From positions 1-64,000 of the forward strand of contig NZ_JAHLDL010000028.1 of the NCBI RefSeq assembly GCF_018861315.1: a DNA stretch of 64,000 nt. Direction: 5' to 3'. This document shows positions 50,702 to 59,722 of the stretch, piece after piece; position 1 is the first letter of the stretch; every line of letters starts with the position of its first letter. The notes under the pieces were generated by a model. It worked only from the letters and a program-made list of their open reading frames with translations. It did not search any database and was not told the DNA's origin. Source of the stretch: Clostridium bowmanii (GTDB lineage Bacteria > Bacillota > Clostridia > Clostridiales > Clostridiaceae). The position numbers were made by a program, and so were the translations under genes.

Positions 50702-52132
50702 TTAAGCAATTTTAATATTTACTTTATTGGTTTTATACTTGTTTTCTAGCTTTATTAATATTCCAGACAATGCCCAAAAGAAAGACCCTATTTGAATTGT
50801 ATTAAACCCACTATTATAAATTAGAGTTATTAAAATACAAATTATACTACCCATGTATGCAAAAACAAAAATCCTATCTTCATAAGTTATATTTTGCTTG
50901 TATATTTTAATACTTTTAAAAAACATATTTGCTAATATTAATACAAAGAGAGCTAGCCCTAAAAATCCATTTTCCAATTCATAGTATGGTATAAAAAACC
51001 AATAATAATTTAACATATAATATTTTTTATAATATTCACCTTGTAAACTTATATTTTGACTTGGTGATGCATTTCCAAGTCCAACTCCAAATATTTTTTT
51101 AAAATTATCCGTTAGAATAATATCATTAATATCTGATATCCCACTGATCCTGTTTACTGTTTGTCTAGTTGAATCATAGGAACCAAATAATGATTTATTA
51201 ACATATTCTATAGAAAATAACTCGTCCACACTTGCAAAGTCATTATATACTTTCAAATAAAATCCCATTAATATAGCTACCATAATTGGGATCAATATGC
51301 CTAAGGTTATAATTTTTTTCCTTTTTATTTTAAATTCATTATAATTAAATAATGATAATATTAGCATTATATATATCATAATAGGAATATAAAAAAAAGC
51401 AGCTTTAACTGAACCTAATATAAGTTGAATAAATATAATAATCAAATAAAAGATTAATGAATATATTTTCATTTTTTTATGAATATAATTAGAAAGAAAA
51501 AAGCAACAACAAATCATTAAAAATATTAACATTAACCCAGTACCGCTAACTCCAAAGAATCCTGAAACATTATCCATATCGGTGATTGTGTAATATTCAA
51601 ATAGAGTCACTATAAATTCAAGTACAACAAAATACTTCAAATATTTTGTTATACTTGAATAATCTACTTTAATATCTAAATACTGAAAACCTACAAATAT
51701 AATAAAATATCTATATATGTTTCGAATCCCCCAAGAAAACTGTAATAGTGAATAATTATTTATAGCAAATGAAATCAAATGGCAAAGCAAAATTAGTAAT
51801 ATAATATTTAATATACTATTATTTATTCTAATTTTATATTTTACAAATGAATAAATTATCTTTATAAATATTAAAAGTGTTAATGCATCTGGAATATATT
51901 GAATCATCTGGGGAAGGTTTAAATTGAATATTAAAAATGCATTAAAGACAGAAACAAATATGGTTGTAAGTAATAAGATTTTATCGTTAGTCATTAGAAT
52001 TATCATTGCAGTGACTAAAATCACTAATAAGTTAAATATATTCAAAAAATCAATGTTTAAAATAAAGCTAATTGAAAAAATCAATCCATAAATAATAATC
52101 AAATATTTTTTTTTATTTTCTTTAAAATTCAT
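50702..52132 (-). CDS. wzy: Wzy/O-antigen-ligase-like polymerase, second
   Basis: 476 residues, about 11-12 TM helices with a large extracellular loop (~290-370) holding YDSTRQTVNRISG and FGVGLGNASPSQ, the pattern of the Wzy_C/O-antigen ligase superfamily. First gene of EPS operon 2; its promoter at 52244-52273 is shared in sequence with operon 3. It probably polymerises the second repeat unit. Confidence 0.8.
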   Translation of the reverse strand: MNFKENKKKYLIIIYGLIFSISFILNIDFLNIFNLLVILVTAMIILMTNDKILLLTTIFVSVFNAFLIFNLNLPQMIQYIPDALTLLIFIKIIYSFVKYKIRINNSILNIILLILLCHLISFAINNYSLLQFSWGIRNIYRYFIIFVGFQYLDIKVDYSSITKYLKYFVVLEFIVTLFEYYTITDMDNVSGFFGVSGTGLMLIFLMICCCFFLSNYIHKKMKIYSLIFYLIIIFIQLILGSVKAAFFYIPIMIYIMLILSLFNYNEFKIKRKKIITLGILIPIMVAILMGFYLKVYNDFASVDELFSIEYVNKSLFGSYDSTRQTVNRISGISDINDIILTDNFKKIFGVGLGNASPSQNISLQGEYYKKYYMLNYYWFFIPYYELENGFLGLALFVLILANMFFKSIKIYKQNITYEDRIFVFAYMGSIICILITLIYNSGFNTIQIGSFFWALSGILIKLENKYKTNKVNIKIA

Positions 52133-52243
52133 ATAATACCTTCCTATCTATACATAAGTTTTTATATTCTTTCTCCAATTGAAATTAATGTAGTAACCTA
52201 GCACCATTTAATTACTATTTCTGCAACAATAAATTATTTCTAT

Positions 52244-52273
52244 ATTATAACATCTACTCAGCTTGAGATACAA
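52244..52273 (-). promoter_or_regulatory. Promoter of EPS operon 2 (shared 33-bp block)
   Basis: Minus-strand TTGTAT (52268-52273), 18 bases, TATAAT (52244-52249). The block 52233-52265 is identical to 61392-61424 upstream of rfbA, although surrounding DNA differs, which points to a common regulator or a recent duplication of the promoter. Confidence 0.7.
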
Positions 52274-52373
52274 TATAATCTACAAAATAACCCGTAAATC
52301 CTTCTATATTTTTAGTCTTTTGGACACGATTATACACAAATTTATAAATATAATATATTCCCAAATTTAACTC

Positions 52374-52402
52374 TTGACTAGCTAATATATATATGGTATA
52401 TT
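52374..52402 (+). promoter_or_regulatory. Promoter of the riboswitch-controlled beta-helix gene
   Basis: TTGACT (52374-52379), 17 bases, TATATT (52397-52402). The transcript would have a leader of about 290 bases containing both c-di-GMP aptamers. The first part of the leader also holds CTAATATATATA and its complement, able to form a hairpin. Confidence 0.65.
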
Positions 52403-52460
52403 CAAATTACTAAATATTGTATATATATTAGTGTAAATTGAATATAGTTGAGTAAAACTA

Positions 52461-52560
52461 TTACCGATAATAGCAAACTTATTGAAAAATAAGGACGCAA
52501 AGCTATAGGGCCTTTCGCACGAATGGCAGCCTAGCCACCGAAATAAGAGTTTTTGTTTTT
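52461..52560 (+). promoter_or_regulatory. Cyclic-di-GMP-I (GEMM) riboswitch, first of tandem pair
   Basis: The aptamer shows the class-I core: AGCAAACTT, a small hairpin, AAGGACGCAAAGCTA, GGGCCTTTCG, and GGCAGCCTAGCCACCGA. The J1/2 and P3 elements and the tetraloop-receptor part are recognisable. A U-rich run (TTTTTGTTTTTTT) follows directly at 52550-52562, so ligand-dependent termination is possible. Known targets of this class are motility, adhesion and EPS genes. Confidence 0.9.
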
Positions 52561-52599
52561 TTGGAAAATATTATATACAAGTACCATAAAACCTTTTTT

Positions 52600-52683
52600 T
52601 ACCGACAATAGCAAACTTACTGAAAAGTAAGGACGCAAAGCTAAAGGGCCTTTCGTAAGAATGGTAGCCTAGCCACCGAAATA
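52600..52683 (+). promoter_or_regulatory. Cyclic-di-GMP-I (GEMM) riboswitch, second of tandem pair
   Basis: A near copy of the first aptamer: AGCAAACTT, AAGGACGCAAAGCTA, GGGCCTTTCG, GGTAGCCTAGCCACCGA. The GGCAG of copy one is GGTAG here. It ends just before AAAAGGAG, the ribosome site of the gene, so it could control translation while copy one controls termination. Confidence 0.9.
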
Positions 52684-52699
52684 AAAGGAGTGTATTGAT

Positions 52700-54190
52700 A
52701 TGTTAAAAAGAAGTTCAGTAAAATTAAGTTTGGTGATGATATCGATAATGCTATTTACTAGTACAAATGTTAATGCTGCTACAAATTACAATAATCGTAT
52801 AAGCCGTGTTACAAAATCCACTAATAGTACAAGTCGTATTACAAAGTCGAATAATAGTACAGCCCCTGTTACTAGCACTATTTCTTATAACAACTCAATA
52901 AATATTAAAGATTTCGGTGCACATTCAATTGATGAAGTTGGATATTCTAAATTTGACAGCAGTGTAGCAATCAATAAAGCTATACAAGCAGCTAAAACAA
53001 GCGGTTCTACTTCAGTAGATTTTGGTAGTGGTAGATATTATGCAAAAGATATAACTCTCGAAAGCAATATGACCTACTTTTCATCTACTAATTCTGCAGA
53101 ATTAATATCTTCTCCCGATATTAAAGTATGGGAAAGTATCTTAACTGCTGAGAATAAAACACAAATTGTTTTGAAGAATTTAAAATTAAATGGAAACTGG
53201 GATGTTGTTGCTGGAGATGACATGAGTGGTTCTCCTCTTGTAGCATTCACCAAAAGTGATCATATAACTATTACCGACTGTTATTTATATCATAATAAGT
53301 ACTTGGCAATTCTACTTCAATTTAATTGTGACTATATAACAATAAAAAACAATACAATATATGATACAGATTGTGGGATACTTACAGCCCATGATGCTAG
53401 CAATAATCTTACAATAGATAACAATTTAATATATGGAGATAAATATCAATATTCAGAGCCAATTGCAATCTTTAATACAAACGCTAAAGGGCTAGCTCAT
53501 GATATCACTATAACAAACAATACTTTACATGATAAAAAGTATGCAAGTGGCATATTAGTTATGAATGCAACAAAAACTCTTATTAAAGGTAATACAATCT
53601 ATAACACTGATCAGGGTATATGTATTGGAATGTCTAGAGATCTTGAAGACATAACTAACGCCGTTTCTAATAAAGTTACTATTACAGATAATAAAATAAA
53701 TAATTGTATCTCAGGTGGTATTATAGCAGAACTATCAAATTCATTGATATCTAAAAATATAATATCTGATATAATTGGAAGTGGTATTACTCTTACTTCC
53801 CGTGGTGATGGGTTATCTAGTAGCAACTGCATAATTATTAACAACACATTAACCAATATTAACTCCAAACTAGGGCAACAAGAACCTGCATTAAGACTTC
53901 AGAATAGCTTGAACTGCACAATCGATAAAAATACTGTTAGTGATAACAGAACCAAAGCTATGCACTACTTTGTAATACAAGTACAAGGATCTGCATGCAA
54001 CAATAATATTATTCAAAATAACACTAATCTAGGAACCACAAATAAAGATGGCTATCAAATATATGTACAAGATGCAAATAGCACTATTGTAAGAAACAAT
54101 AAAGCCACCTTTTTAGATCAAGGTGCAAAAAAAGATAATACATCAATAACTTCAACAATATTCACTAATATGCTGACTGCGAAACGTTAA
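52700..54190 (+). CDS. Secreted right-handed beta-helix protein (pectate-lyase-like)
   Basis: 496 residues. The signal peptide (~1-27, ending NVNAA) is followed by a Ser/Thr/Asn-rich linker (~33-60) with RVTKSTNST / RITKSNNST repeats. A pectate-lyase-3 type opening (INIKDFGAHS... INKAIQAAK) leads to many parallel-beta-helix rungs (ITITDCYLYHN, ITIKNNTIYDTD, LTIDNNLIYG, ITITNNTLHD...). Such proteins cleave or bind acidic polysaccharide. Being the only plus-strand gene among EPS operons and controlled by two c-di-GMP riboswitches, it probably modifies or degrades the matrix in response to c-di-GMP (inference). Confidence 0.85.
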   Translation: MLKRSSVKLSLVMISIMLFTSTNVNAATNYNNRISRVTKSTNSTSRITKSNNSTAPVTSTISYNNSINIKDFGAHSIDEVGYSKFDSSVAINKAIQAAKTSGSTSVDFGSGRYYAKDITLESNMTYFSSTNSAELISSPDIKVWESILTAENKTQIVLKNLKLNGNWDVVAGDDMSGSPLVAFTKSDHITITDCYLYHNKYLAILLQFNCDYITIKNNTIYDTDCGILTAHDASNNLTIDNNLIYGDKYQYSEPIAIFNTNAKGLAHDITITNNTLHDKKYASGILVMNATKTLIKGNTIYNTDQGICIGMSRDLEDITNAVSNKVTITDNKINNCISGGIIAELSNSLISKNIISDIIGSGITLTSRGDGLSSSNCIIINNTLTNINSKLGQQEPALRLQNSLNCTIDKNTVSDNRTKAMHYFVIQVQGSACNNNIIQNNTNLGTTNKDGYQIYVQDANSTIVRNNKATFLDQGAKKDNTSITSTIFTNMLTAKR

Positions 54191-54236
54191 TATTATACCA
54201 ATCAGTTTTAGATACATATATATGAAAATATAAATA

Positions 54237-54281
54237 CAGAGAACAAGCGAAAAAGTTTAAAACTTTTTCGCTTATTCTCTG
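54237..54281. terminator. Bidirectional terminator between beta-helix gene and EPS operon 3
   Basis: A long near-perfect stem (CAGAGAA, AAGCGAAAAAGTTT and complements) with almost no loop, between convergent genes. Confidence 0.85.
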
Positions 54282-54288
54282 TCTAACT

Positions 54289-55383
54289 CTACTTAACAAT
54301 GGAGTTTATATATGGCTGCAAATTATTTAATACTATGTTCTTCCAATTATAATCCTCTACTGATTTTACTATTTCGCAAGAATTATAATTTTCATAATTA
54401 TTTATTATTTTATATAATCCATGACAAAATTCTTCAGGAGTATCTTTTATAATTACTCCATTCACTTCTTTTACGATTTGTGCATTTTCAAATGTGTTTG
54501 TAGCAAGGCATGGTAATCCTGCTAGTAAATATTCGAAGGTTTTTGTTGGGGGTTGGAAGTTAAAGTACTCAGTAATTGGGACATAAGATATTCCTATATC
54601 TGCCTTACTGACAATCTCCATAGCACTATTGTGATCCAATCTTCCATGAAATCTAATAATATCTGATAATCCAAAATCATATATATATTTCTTTATTAAT
54701 TCTTCATCCTCTGAAATATGACTATCTCCAATGATGTCATAAGTAATGTCATAATCTTCATTACTATATTTATCCATAAAGTATTTTATTCCTATTACTG
54801 TTTGCCATATATTTCTTCTAAAAAGTGTGCCAACATAGACAGCTTTAAGATTTTTACCTTTTGGCTTTTCTACTGGAATCTTTTCACTTTTTAAATCTAA
54901 ATCCCCGCCTAAAGGTAACCAATGAACAGTCTTTGTTTTAATGCCTATTTGCTGTTGTAATCCTTTTGAAATAATAGAAATGTTTTTAAATATACTACAT
55001 TCTGCCTTTAATAAAAAATTCATTATCTTTCTTTTTATATAATTTGTACTTATTGAACCAGTCCTTATGTCAACATTATAAACAAATTTATTGCCTACAA
55101 ATAATTTAACAATACTGCACCCTATGAAATAATCAATAAATATTACATCTGGATTAAACTTATCTGCCAACGTTTTTGTAGATTTTATAAATTTTATTCT
55201 TTTCATATATTTATTATCATTCTTTATGTATTCAACTTGTATGTTATCTTTTACTACTTTAGGTAGTCCATTATCTACACATACTACTCCGATTTTATAT
55301 ATGTCACCTAAATATTCGCAATACTTTGAAGTATCAATAAGATATCCAAACTGATTATTTGATAAAATTAATATTTTTTTCAT
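54289..55383 (-). CDS. Glycosyltransferase family 4, last gene of EPS operon 3
   Basis: 364 residues with a GT-B layout: KKILILSNNQFGYLIDTSKY at the start, then VYVGTLFRRNIWQTVIGIKY and PPTKTFEYLLAGLPCLAT in the donor lobe, where the first Glu of the usual E-x7-E pair is kept. The ATG lies 2 bases after the upstream stop with no clear ribosome site, so it depends on coupled translation. Confidence 0.82.
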   Translation of the reverse strand: MKKILILSNNQFGYLIDTSKYCEYLGDIYKIGVVCVDNGLPKVVKDNIQVEYIKNDNKYMKRIKFIKSTKTLADKFNPDVIFIDYFIGCSIVKLFVGNKFVYNVDIRTGSISTNYIKRKIMNFLLKAECSIFKNISIISKGLQQQIGIKTKTVHWLPLGGDLDLKSEKIPVEKPKGKNLKAVYVGTLFRRNIWQTVIGIKYFMDKYSNEDYDITYDIIGDSHISEDEELIKKYIYDFGLSDIIRFHGRLDHNSAMEIVSKADIGISYVPITEYFNFQPPTKTFEYLLAGLPCLATNTFENAQIVKEVNGVIIKDTPEEFCHGLYKIINNYENYNSCEIVKSVEDYNWKNIVLNNLQPYINSIVK

Positions 55384-55385
55384 AA

Positions 55386-56597
55386 CTATAATAACAACTT
55401 ATTATATATTTTTTCTATTGCAATTAAATGAGTATTACTATTATAATTCTCTTCAACTGCTTTTCTACCATTCTTGCCCATTAATATGCATTTTGAGTCA
55501 TCATCTAACAATTCCATTATTTTTTTACTTAGTTCTACTTCATTCCCACTTTGAAACTTCACTCCATTTTCATATACTAATAACTCTGGTATGCCGGCAA
55601 TATCAGCGCCAATTATAGCTTTCCCGTAAGCCATACATTCTAGCATTGACATTGGTCCATTTTCATACCATTCTGATGGTATGACCATGAATTTACTATT
55701 ACGTATTAGCTCTTTAAGCTCTAACCCACTTTTAAAACCTGTAAATTCAACATTCTTCACTGAATTTCTTTGTACATAATCTTTAAGTTCCTTTTCCAAA
55801 GGACCAGTTCCAACAATAATTAATTTTGATTTGTTTATATTTCGCATGGCTCTTATTAATGTAGATATGCCTTTTTCTTCTGATAGTCTACCTACATAAA
55901 TAAAATAATCCTGAAATTCATATTTAGGTTCAAAGTCTGAAGCATTTATAAAATTAGGTATATGTACTACTTTCTCTTTGGGTATCCCAAATTCAATTAG
56001 CTTTTCTCTATAAAAATTACTTGGTGTAATAAACATATCAATCATATCATAACTCTTTAATAACTCATGAACATAGCCTTCTATAACATTAACCAAACTA
56101 AATAGCTTAGAGTCCTTAACACAATTATTTACAAAACATTTATAATATCTTTTCCCTTTACATTCTTCGCAAATTCCCTTGCTATTGAACATTTTATAAT
56201 TTAAACAAACTGATTTCAAATCGTGAACAGTATATGCTATTGGTATATTTCTCTTTTTAAGCGGATATAAAATAGATGGACTTAATTGATGCTGAAATAT
56301 ATGCAAATGTGCGATGTCCGGATTTGTATCTTTTATAATCATGCTAATATTTTTTTTTGCATTAAAATTGAAGATAATTTTGTATGCATTTTTTATTTTT
56401 GTTATAAAATTTGTATTCATATATTCTATATTGTTTATAAAATACTTTTCATATGAATTTTTGAAATTCTTTACATCCTTCATAGATAATGGGATTACAG
56501 TATGCCCATTTTTCTCAAGCACCTCTTTTAAACCAAAGTAATAGGTTTCACTTCCGCCTTTTATATAATAAAATTTATTTACAGCTAAAATCTTCAT
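55386..56597 (-). CDS. Glycosyltransferase family 4 with Cys cluster
   Basis: 403 residues: KILAVNKFYYIKGGSETYYF, HLHIFQHQLSPSILY, then a Cys-rich insertion (GICEECKGKRYYKCFVNNCV, ~140-165) seen in a subgroup of capsule GT4 enzymes. The donor lobe has YVGRLSEEKGISTLIRAM and PSEWYENGPMSMLECMAYGK. GAGGGG precedes the ATG. The insertion may bind zinc; its purpose is unknown. Confidence 0.88.
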   Translation of the reverse strand: MKILAVNKFYYIKGGSETYYFGLKEVLEKNGHTVIPLSMKDVKNFKNSYEKYFINNIEYMNTNFITKIKNAYKIIFNFNAKKNISMIIKDTNPDIAHLHIFQHQLSPSILYPLKKRNIPIAYTVHDLKSVCLNYKMFNSKGICEECKGKRYYKCFVNNCVKDSKLFSLVNVIEGYVHELLKSYDMIDMFITPSNFYREKLIEFGIPKEKVVHIPNFINASDFEPKYEFQDYFIYVGRLSEEKGISTLIRAMRNINKSKLIIVGTGPLEKELKDYVQRNSVKNVEFTGFKSGLELKELIRNSKFMVIPSEWYENGPMSMLECMAYGKAIIGADIAGIPELLVYENGVKFQSGNEVELSKKIMELLDDDSKCILMGKNGRKAVEENYNSNTHLIAIEKIYNKLLL

Positions 56598-57763
56598 AGA
56601 TCCCCTCTCACAAATGAAAATAACTCTTCATATGCTTTAACTATCTTGTCCCAAGAATATTCTTGTCTAATTCTTTCCTTAGCCTTTAATGATATTTCAT
56701 CTATAAATTCATCTTTATGATTATCTACTTCATCAATTAGTTTGCTCAAATCCCCTAAATTTTTATTAAAATAAAAGGCTCCATCTTTACCTACTTCTTT
56801 ATTAAAGTTTACGTCTAGTAAAAGATTAAGTGAAGTTGAAGCTAATGCTTCCAGTAGTGATGGATTAGTTCCTCCCACTTCATGTCCGTGTAAATAGCCA
56901 TAGGCTTCTTCTCTAATCTTTTTTAACAATTGGTCATCGTAAACAGTTCCAACAAACTTGACTCTCTTGTCCCCGGTAAATTGTGTGGTTATTAATAATT
57001 TATCGTAAAATTTGTTTTTCTCTACATTAGTTATTATAACTAAATCCCTTTTAGTCGAAGATTTCATAAATTCTCTTATAATAACTTCATAATTATTTTC
57101 TGGTACAAATCTCCCTACTATTAAATAATATTGTTTTTTATCAATATTGTAATCATTTAACCATTTCACTAGCTTTTGATCATTACCTTCTAATTTAGAT
57201 TTTTCTACATCTGCTCCGTAAGCAATAAAAACAGTCTTAGGCTTATACTTTTTATATTCAGTTTTAATATAATCCTCAATACCTACAGAATCACATACTA
57301 ATAAATCCGCGTGCTTTACCATTAATCTTTCAGAAAGTTTCCAATACACTTTTATAAATCCATTCCATTTAGTTCTCTTCCATTCAAGCCCGTCCGGATT
57401 TACATAAACCTTTATACCTGATTTCTCCAATCTTTTCTTGCATAACCATAAACATGGTCCTATCCTACAAGCTAATATACAAATTACGCAATTAGACAAG
57501 TTATTTTGCTTTATATATCGTTCACACTTTCTCAATGCATGTACGTCGTATAGTACAGCCTTAGCACTTCCAATATTTATTCCTTTTATATTAAAACATC
57601 TTGCTCCATTATGTTCGAATTCATTTTCATTGTCACTTAAACATGCAACATGATATTTAATATTATTATTTTTTTTATGAAAAGTAAGCTTATCCACAAA
57701 AGTTTCGAACCCACCATATTTTGCAGGTATACCTTTTGACCCTATAATAAAAATATTTACCAT
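56594..57763 (-). CDS. DUF1972 glycosyltransferase (rhamnosyltransferase-like)
   Basis: About 389 residues. The N-terminal DUF1972 segment (IFIIGSKGIPAKYGGFETFV, VYVNPDGLEWKRTKWNGF) is typical of transferases that add the second sugar, often rhamnose, to the primer. The C-terminal GT1 domain has YLIVGRFVPENNYEVIIREF and VGGTNPSLLEALAS. ATG 57763 follows GAGGTG and is preferred over GTG 57772. dTDP-rhamnose as donor fits the rfb genes of the same operon (inference). Confidence 0.9.
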   Translation of the reverse strand: MVNIFIIGSKGIPAKYGGFETFVDKLTFHKKNNNIKYHVACLSDNENEFEHNGARCFNIKGINIGSAKAVLYDVHALRKCERYIKQNNLSNCVICILACRIGPCLWLCKKRLEKSGIKVYVNPDGLEWKRTKWNGFIKVYWKLSERLMVKHADLLVCDSVGIEDYIKTEYKKYKPKTVFIAYGADVEKSKLEGNDQKLVKWLNDYNIDKKQYYLIVGRFVPENNYEVIIREFMKSSTKRDLVIITNVEKNKFYDKLLITTQFTGDKRVKFVGTVYDDQLLKKIREEAYGYLHGHEVGGTNPSLLEALASTSLNLLLDVNFNKEVGKDGAFYFNKNLGDLSKLIDEVDNHKDEFIDEISLKAKERIRQEYSWDKIVKAYEELFSFVRGDL

Positions 57764-57778
57764 GTTTTGCACCTCAAA

Positions 57779-58456
57779 CTATTTATTTTTTCTTCCGTAA
57801 TAATTCAAAAAGAATCTTTTTGAATTCAAATCTGTTTTATTAAATACAACCCCAAGAATATTCGCACTTACTTTGTCCAAAATTTCTTTTCCTTGAATAG
57901 CATTTTTTTTATCAACTTCACCTACACCAACTACATATACACATCCATCAACATATTTTGATATTATTTGAGCATCGCGTACCATTGTTAAAGGTGGTGT
58001 ATCAATTATAATATAATCAAATTTTTCTTTTAATTTGTGTAAAAAGCTACTTAGTTTATCTAAGCTTAAAAGCTCTGCATAATTTATAGTTTTTGGTCCT
58101 GATGGAATTACATATAGTTCATTTTGATTGGTAACCCATTCTATTTCATCAAAGATCATTTGTCCGAGTAAGATATTTGATAAGCCTTTTTCGTTTGAAA
58201 ACCCGAACAAATTATGAATGTTTGATTTCCTTTGATCACAATCAATAAGAATTGTCTTCTTTCCACTCTCAGCCATAACAACAGCAAGATTTGAGGCCGT
58301 TAAAGTTCTGCCTTCATTAGACCCTGCACTTGCTATCATAATAATTTTCAGTTCTTTCTCAAGAGAAGAAAGCTGAATATTATTTTTTAAATTTCTATAT
58401 GCTTCTGTAATTAGTGATTTAGGTTTACTTATACTTATTATTTGGGGTTTGGTCAT
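57779..58456 (-). CDS. CpsD/CapB-like BY-kinase with altered Walker A lysine
   Basis: 225 residues, the cytosolic kinase half of a Wzz/BY-kinase pair. Walker A' is IDCDQRK (~71-77) and Walker B YIIIDTPPL. The Walker A loop reads SAGSNEGRTLT, with Arg50 where catalytic Lys is expected (SxGxxEGKS/T). The tail has only one YY pair (FFLNYYGRKNK) instead of a Tyr cluster. Both changes suggest weak or lost autophosphorylation; it may act mainly as a structural partner of the Wzz-like protein encoded upstream. The fused kinase at 17055 keeps all residues. Confidence 0.85.
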   Translation of the reverse strand: MTKPQIISISKPKSLITEAYRNLKNNIQLSSLEKELKIIMIASAGSNEGRTLTASNLAVVMAESGKKTILIDCDQRKSNIHNLFGFSNEKGLSNILLGQMIFDEIEWVTNQNELYVIPSGPKTINYAELLSLDKLSSFLHKLKEKFDYIIIDTPPLTMVRDAQIISKYVDGCVYVVGVGEVDKKNAIQGKEILDKVSANILGVVFNKTDLNSKRFFLNYYGRKNK

Positions 58457-58490
58457 TCAAAACACTCCAATCAACTAAAATATCAATATG

Positions 58491-59144
58491 CTATTTTGTT
58501 TTATATTTTTGTATGTTACCTATTATTGTAAGTCCCAATTCTTCTACAATATCATCTTCACTTTTTACTGTTATATCCATATAATTCATTATAATCAAAA
58601 TAATAATTGAAGCCATTAGTCCCGCTATAAACGAAATAGCTGTATTACGTATATTGTATGTAGAAACAATGATTGTAGGTTCTTTGGCTTGATCCATAAT
58701 TTGAACTTTTCCGTTTGGATAAAGTCTTTGAGATTCTTCTAAAAAGGCGCCCGAAACTGCATTTATAATATCAAAAGTCTTTTTTTTATCCGTAGATATA
58801 GTTTTTATTTTTAATATTGCAGTATTGAGCTGCATATTAACCGTAATGGATTTATCAATTTCTATAGAAGACACCGCTCCATTTAATTTTGCACTAGCCT
58901 TTTCAGCCACTGAGTTGGATTTTGCAATTTCTATATACGTTTTTATTAAATTTTGATTATTTGTAGCATCACCTTCTGTACCTATAATAACAGTTTCATC
59001 TGTGAAATAAGTAACCATCCCCGAATTAATACTTAGTTTAACCCCTGATATAGTTGATAATAATGTAATTAGTATTATAATCCACTTGCCTTTATTGATA
59101 ATGTTTGTATATTTCTTCATACTAAACTTTATTTCACTATCCAC
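58491..59144 (-). CDS. Wzz/CpsC-like chain-length regulator
   Basis: 217 residues with TM helices at ~18-35 and ~170-190 and an extracellular Wzz domain between. It governs chain length and export and normally activates the CpsD kinase encoded next. The segment after TM2 (SEDDIVEELGLTIIGNIQKY) mirrors KNEDDIQRYLDLPTIGLIPK of the fused protein at 17055. GTG start; AGGAGG lies eight bases upstream. Confidence 0.9.
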   Translation of the reverse strand: MDSEIKFSMKKYTNIINKGKWIIILITLLSTISGVKLSINSGMVTYFTDETVIIGTEGDATNNQNLIKTYIEIAKSNSVAEKASAKLNGAVSSIEIDKSITVNMQLNTAILKIKTISTDKKKTFDIINAVSGAFLEESQRLYPNGKVQIMDQAKEPTIIVSTYNIRNTAISFIAGLMASIIILIIMNYMDITVKSEDDIVEELGLTIIGNIQKYKTK

Positions 59145-59164
59145 CTATATTCCTCCTATGTTAT

Positions 59165-59722
59165 TCAAAACTCAACTCTATTATTTTTGAAAAATGCCAG
59201 ATTTTTATCCTTGTCAGATAGAGAAACTCCCTTTATACCTTCTAATGGCCATTCTATTCCAATCTCATCGTCGTCCCAAGCAATTCCACCTTCAAATTCA
59301 GGATGATATAAATTAGTACATTTATATATAAACTCAGCTTCCTCAGAAATCACCAAGAATCCGTGTGCAAAACCCTCTGGCACATAAAACTGTTTCTTAT
59401 TTTCTCCACTTAGAACAACTCCAAAGCACTTCCCAAATGTTACTGAACCTTTTCTTAAATCAACAGCCACATCAAAAACCTCACCGCTAAGCACTCTGAC
59501 TAGCTTTCCTTGAGGAAATTTTGTTTGAAAATGAAGACCTCTAAGCACCCCTTTTTTTGATTTAGATTGATTATCTTGAACAAAAATCATGTTTAATCTT
59601 GCATTTTTGAATTCTTCTTGATTATAAGTTTCCATAAGATAACCTCTATTATCTCCAAAAACAGAAGGCTCAATTATATATAAATCCCTTATGGTGGTTT
59701 CAACAAATTTAAGCTTACTCAT
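59165..59722 (-). CDS. rfbC: dTDP-4-dehydrorhamnose 3,5-epimerase
   Basis: 185 residues of cupin fold, third step of dTDP-L-rhamnose synthesis. Family motifs are FGDNRGYLMETY, FVQDNQSKSKKGVLRGLHFQ (catalytic His), KLVRVLSGEVFDVAVDLR, GFAHGFLVISEEAEFIYKC and the GIAWDDDEIGIEWP end. Length is normal. Its ATG overlaps the end of the broken rfbB gene. Confidence 0.95.
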   Translation of the reverse strand: MSKLKFVETTIRDLYIIEPSVFGDNRGYLMETYNQEEFKNARLNMIFVQDNQSKSKKGVLRGLHFQTKFPQGKLVRVLSGEVFDVAVDLRKGSVTFGKCFGVVLSGENKKQFYVPEGFAHGFLVISEEAEFIYKCTNLYHPEFEGGIAWDDDEIGIEWPLEGIKGVSLSDKDKNLAFFKNNRVEF

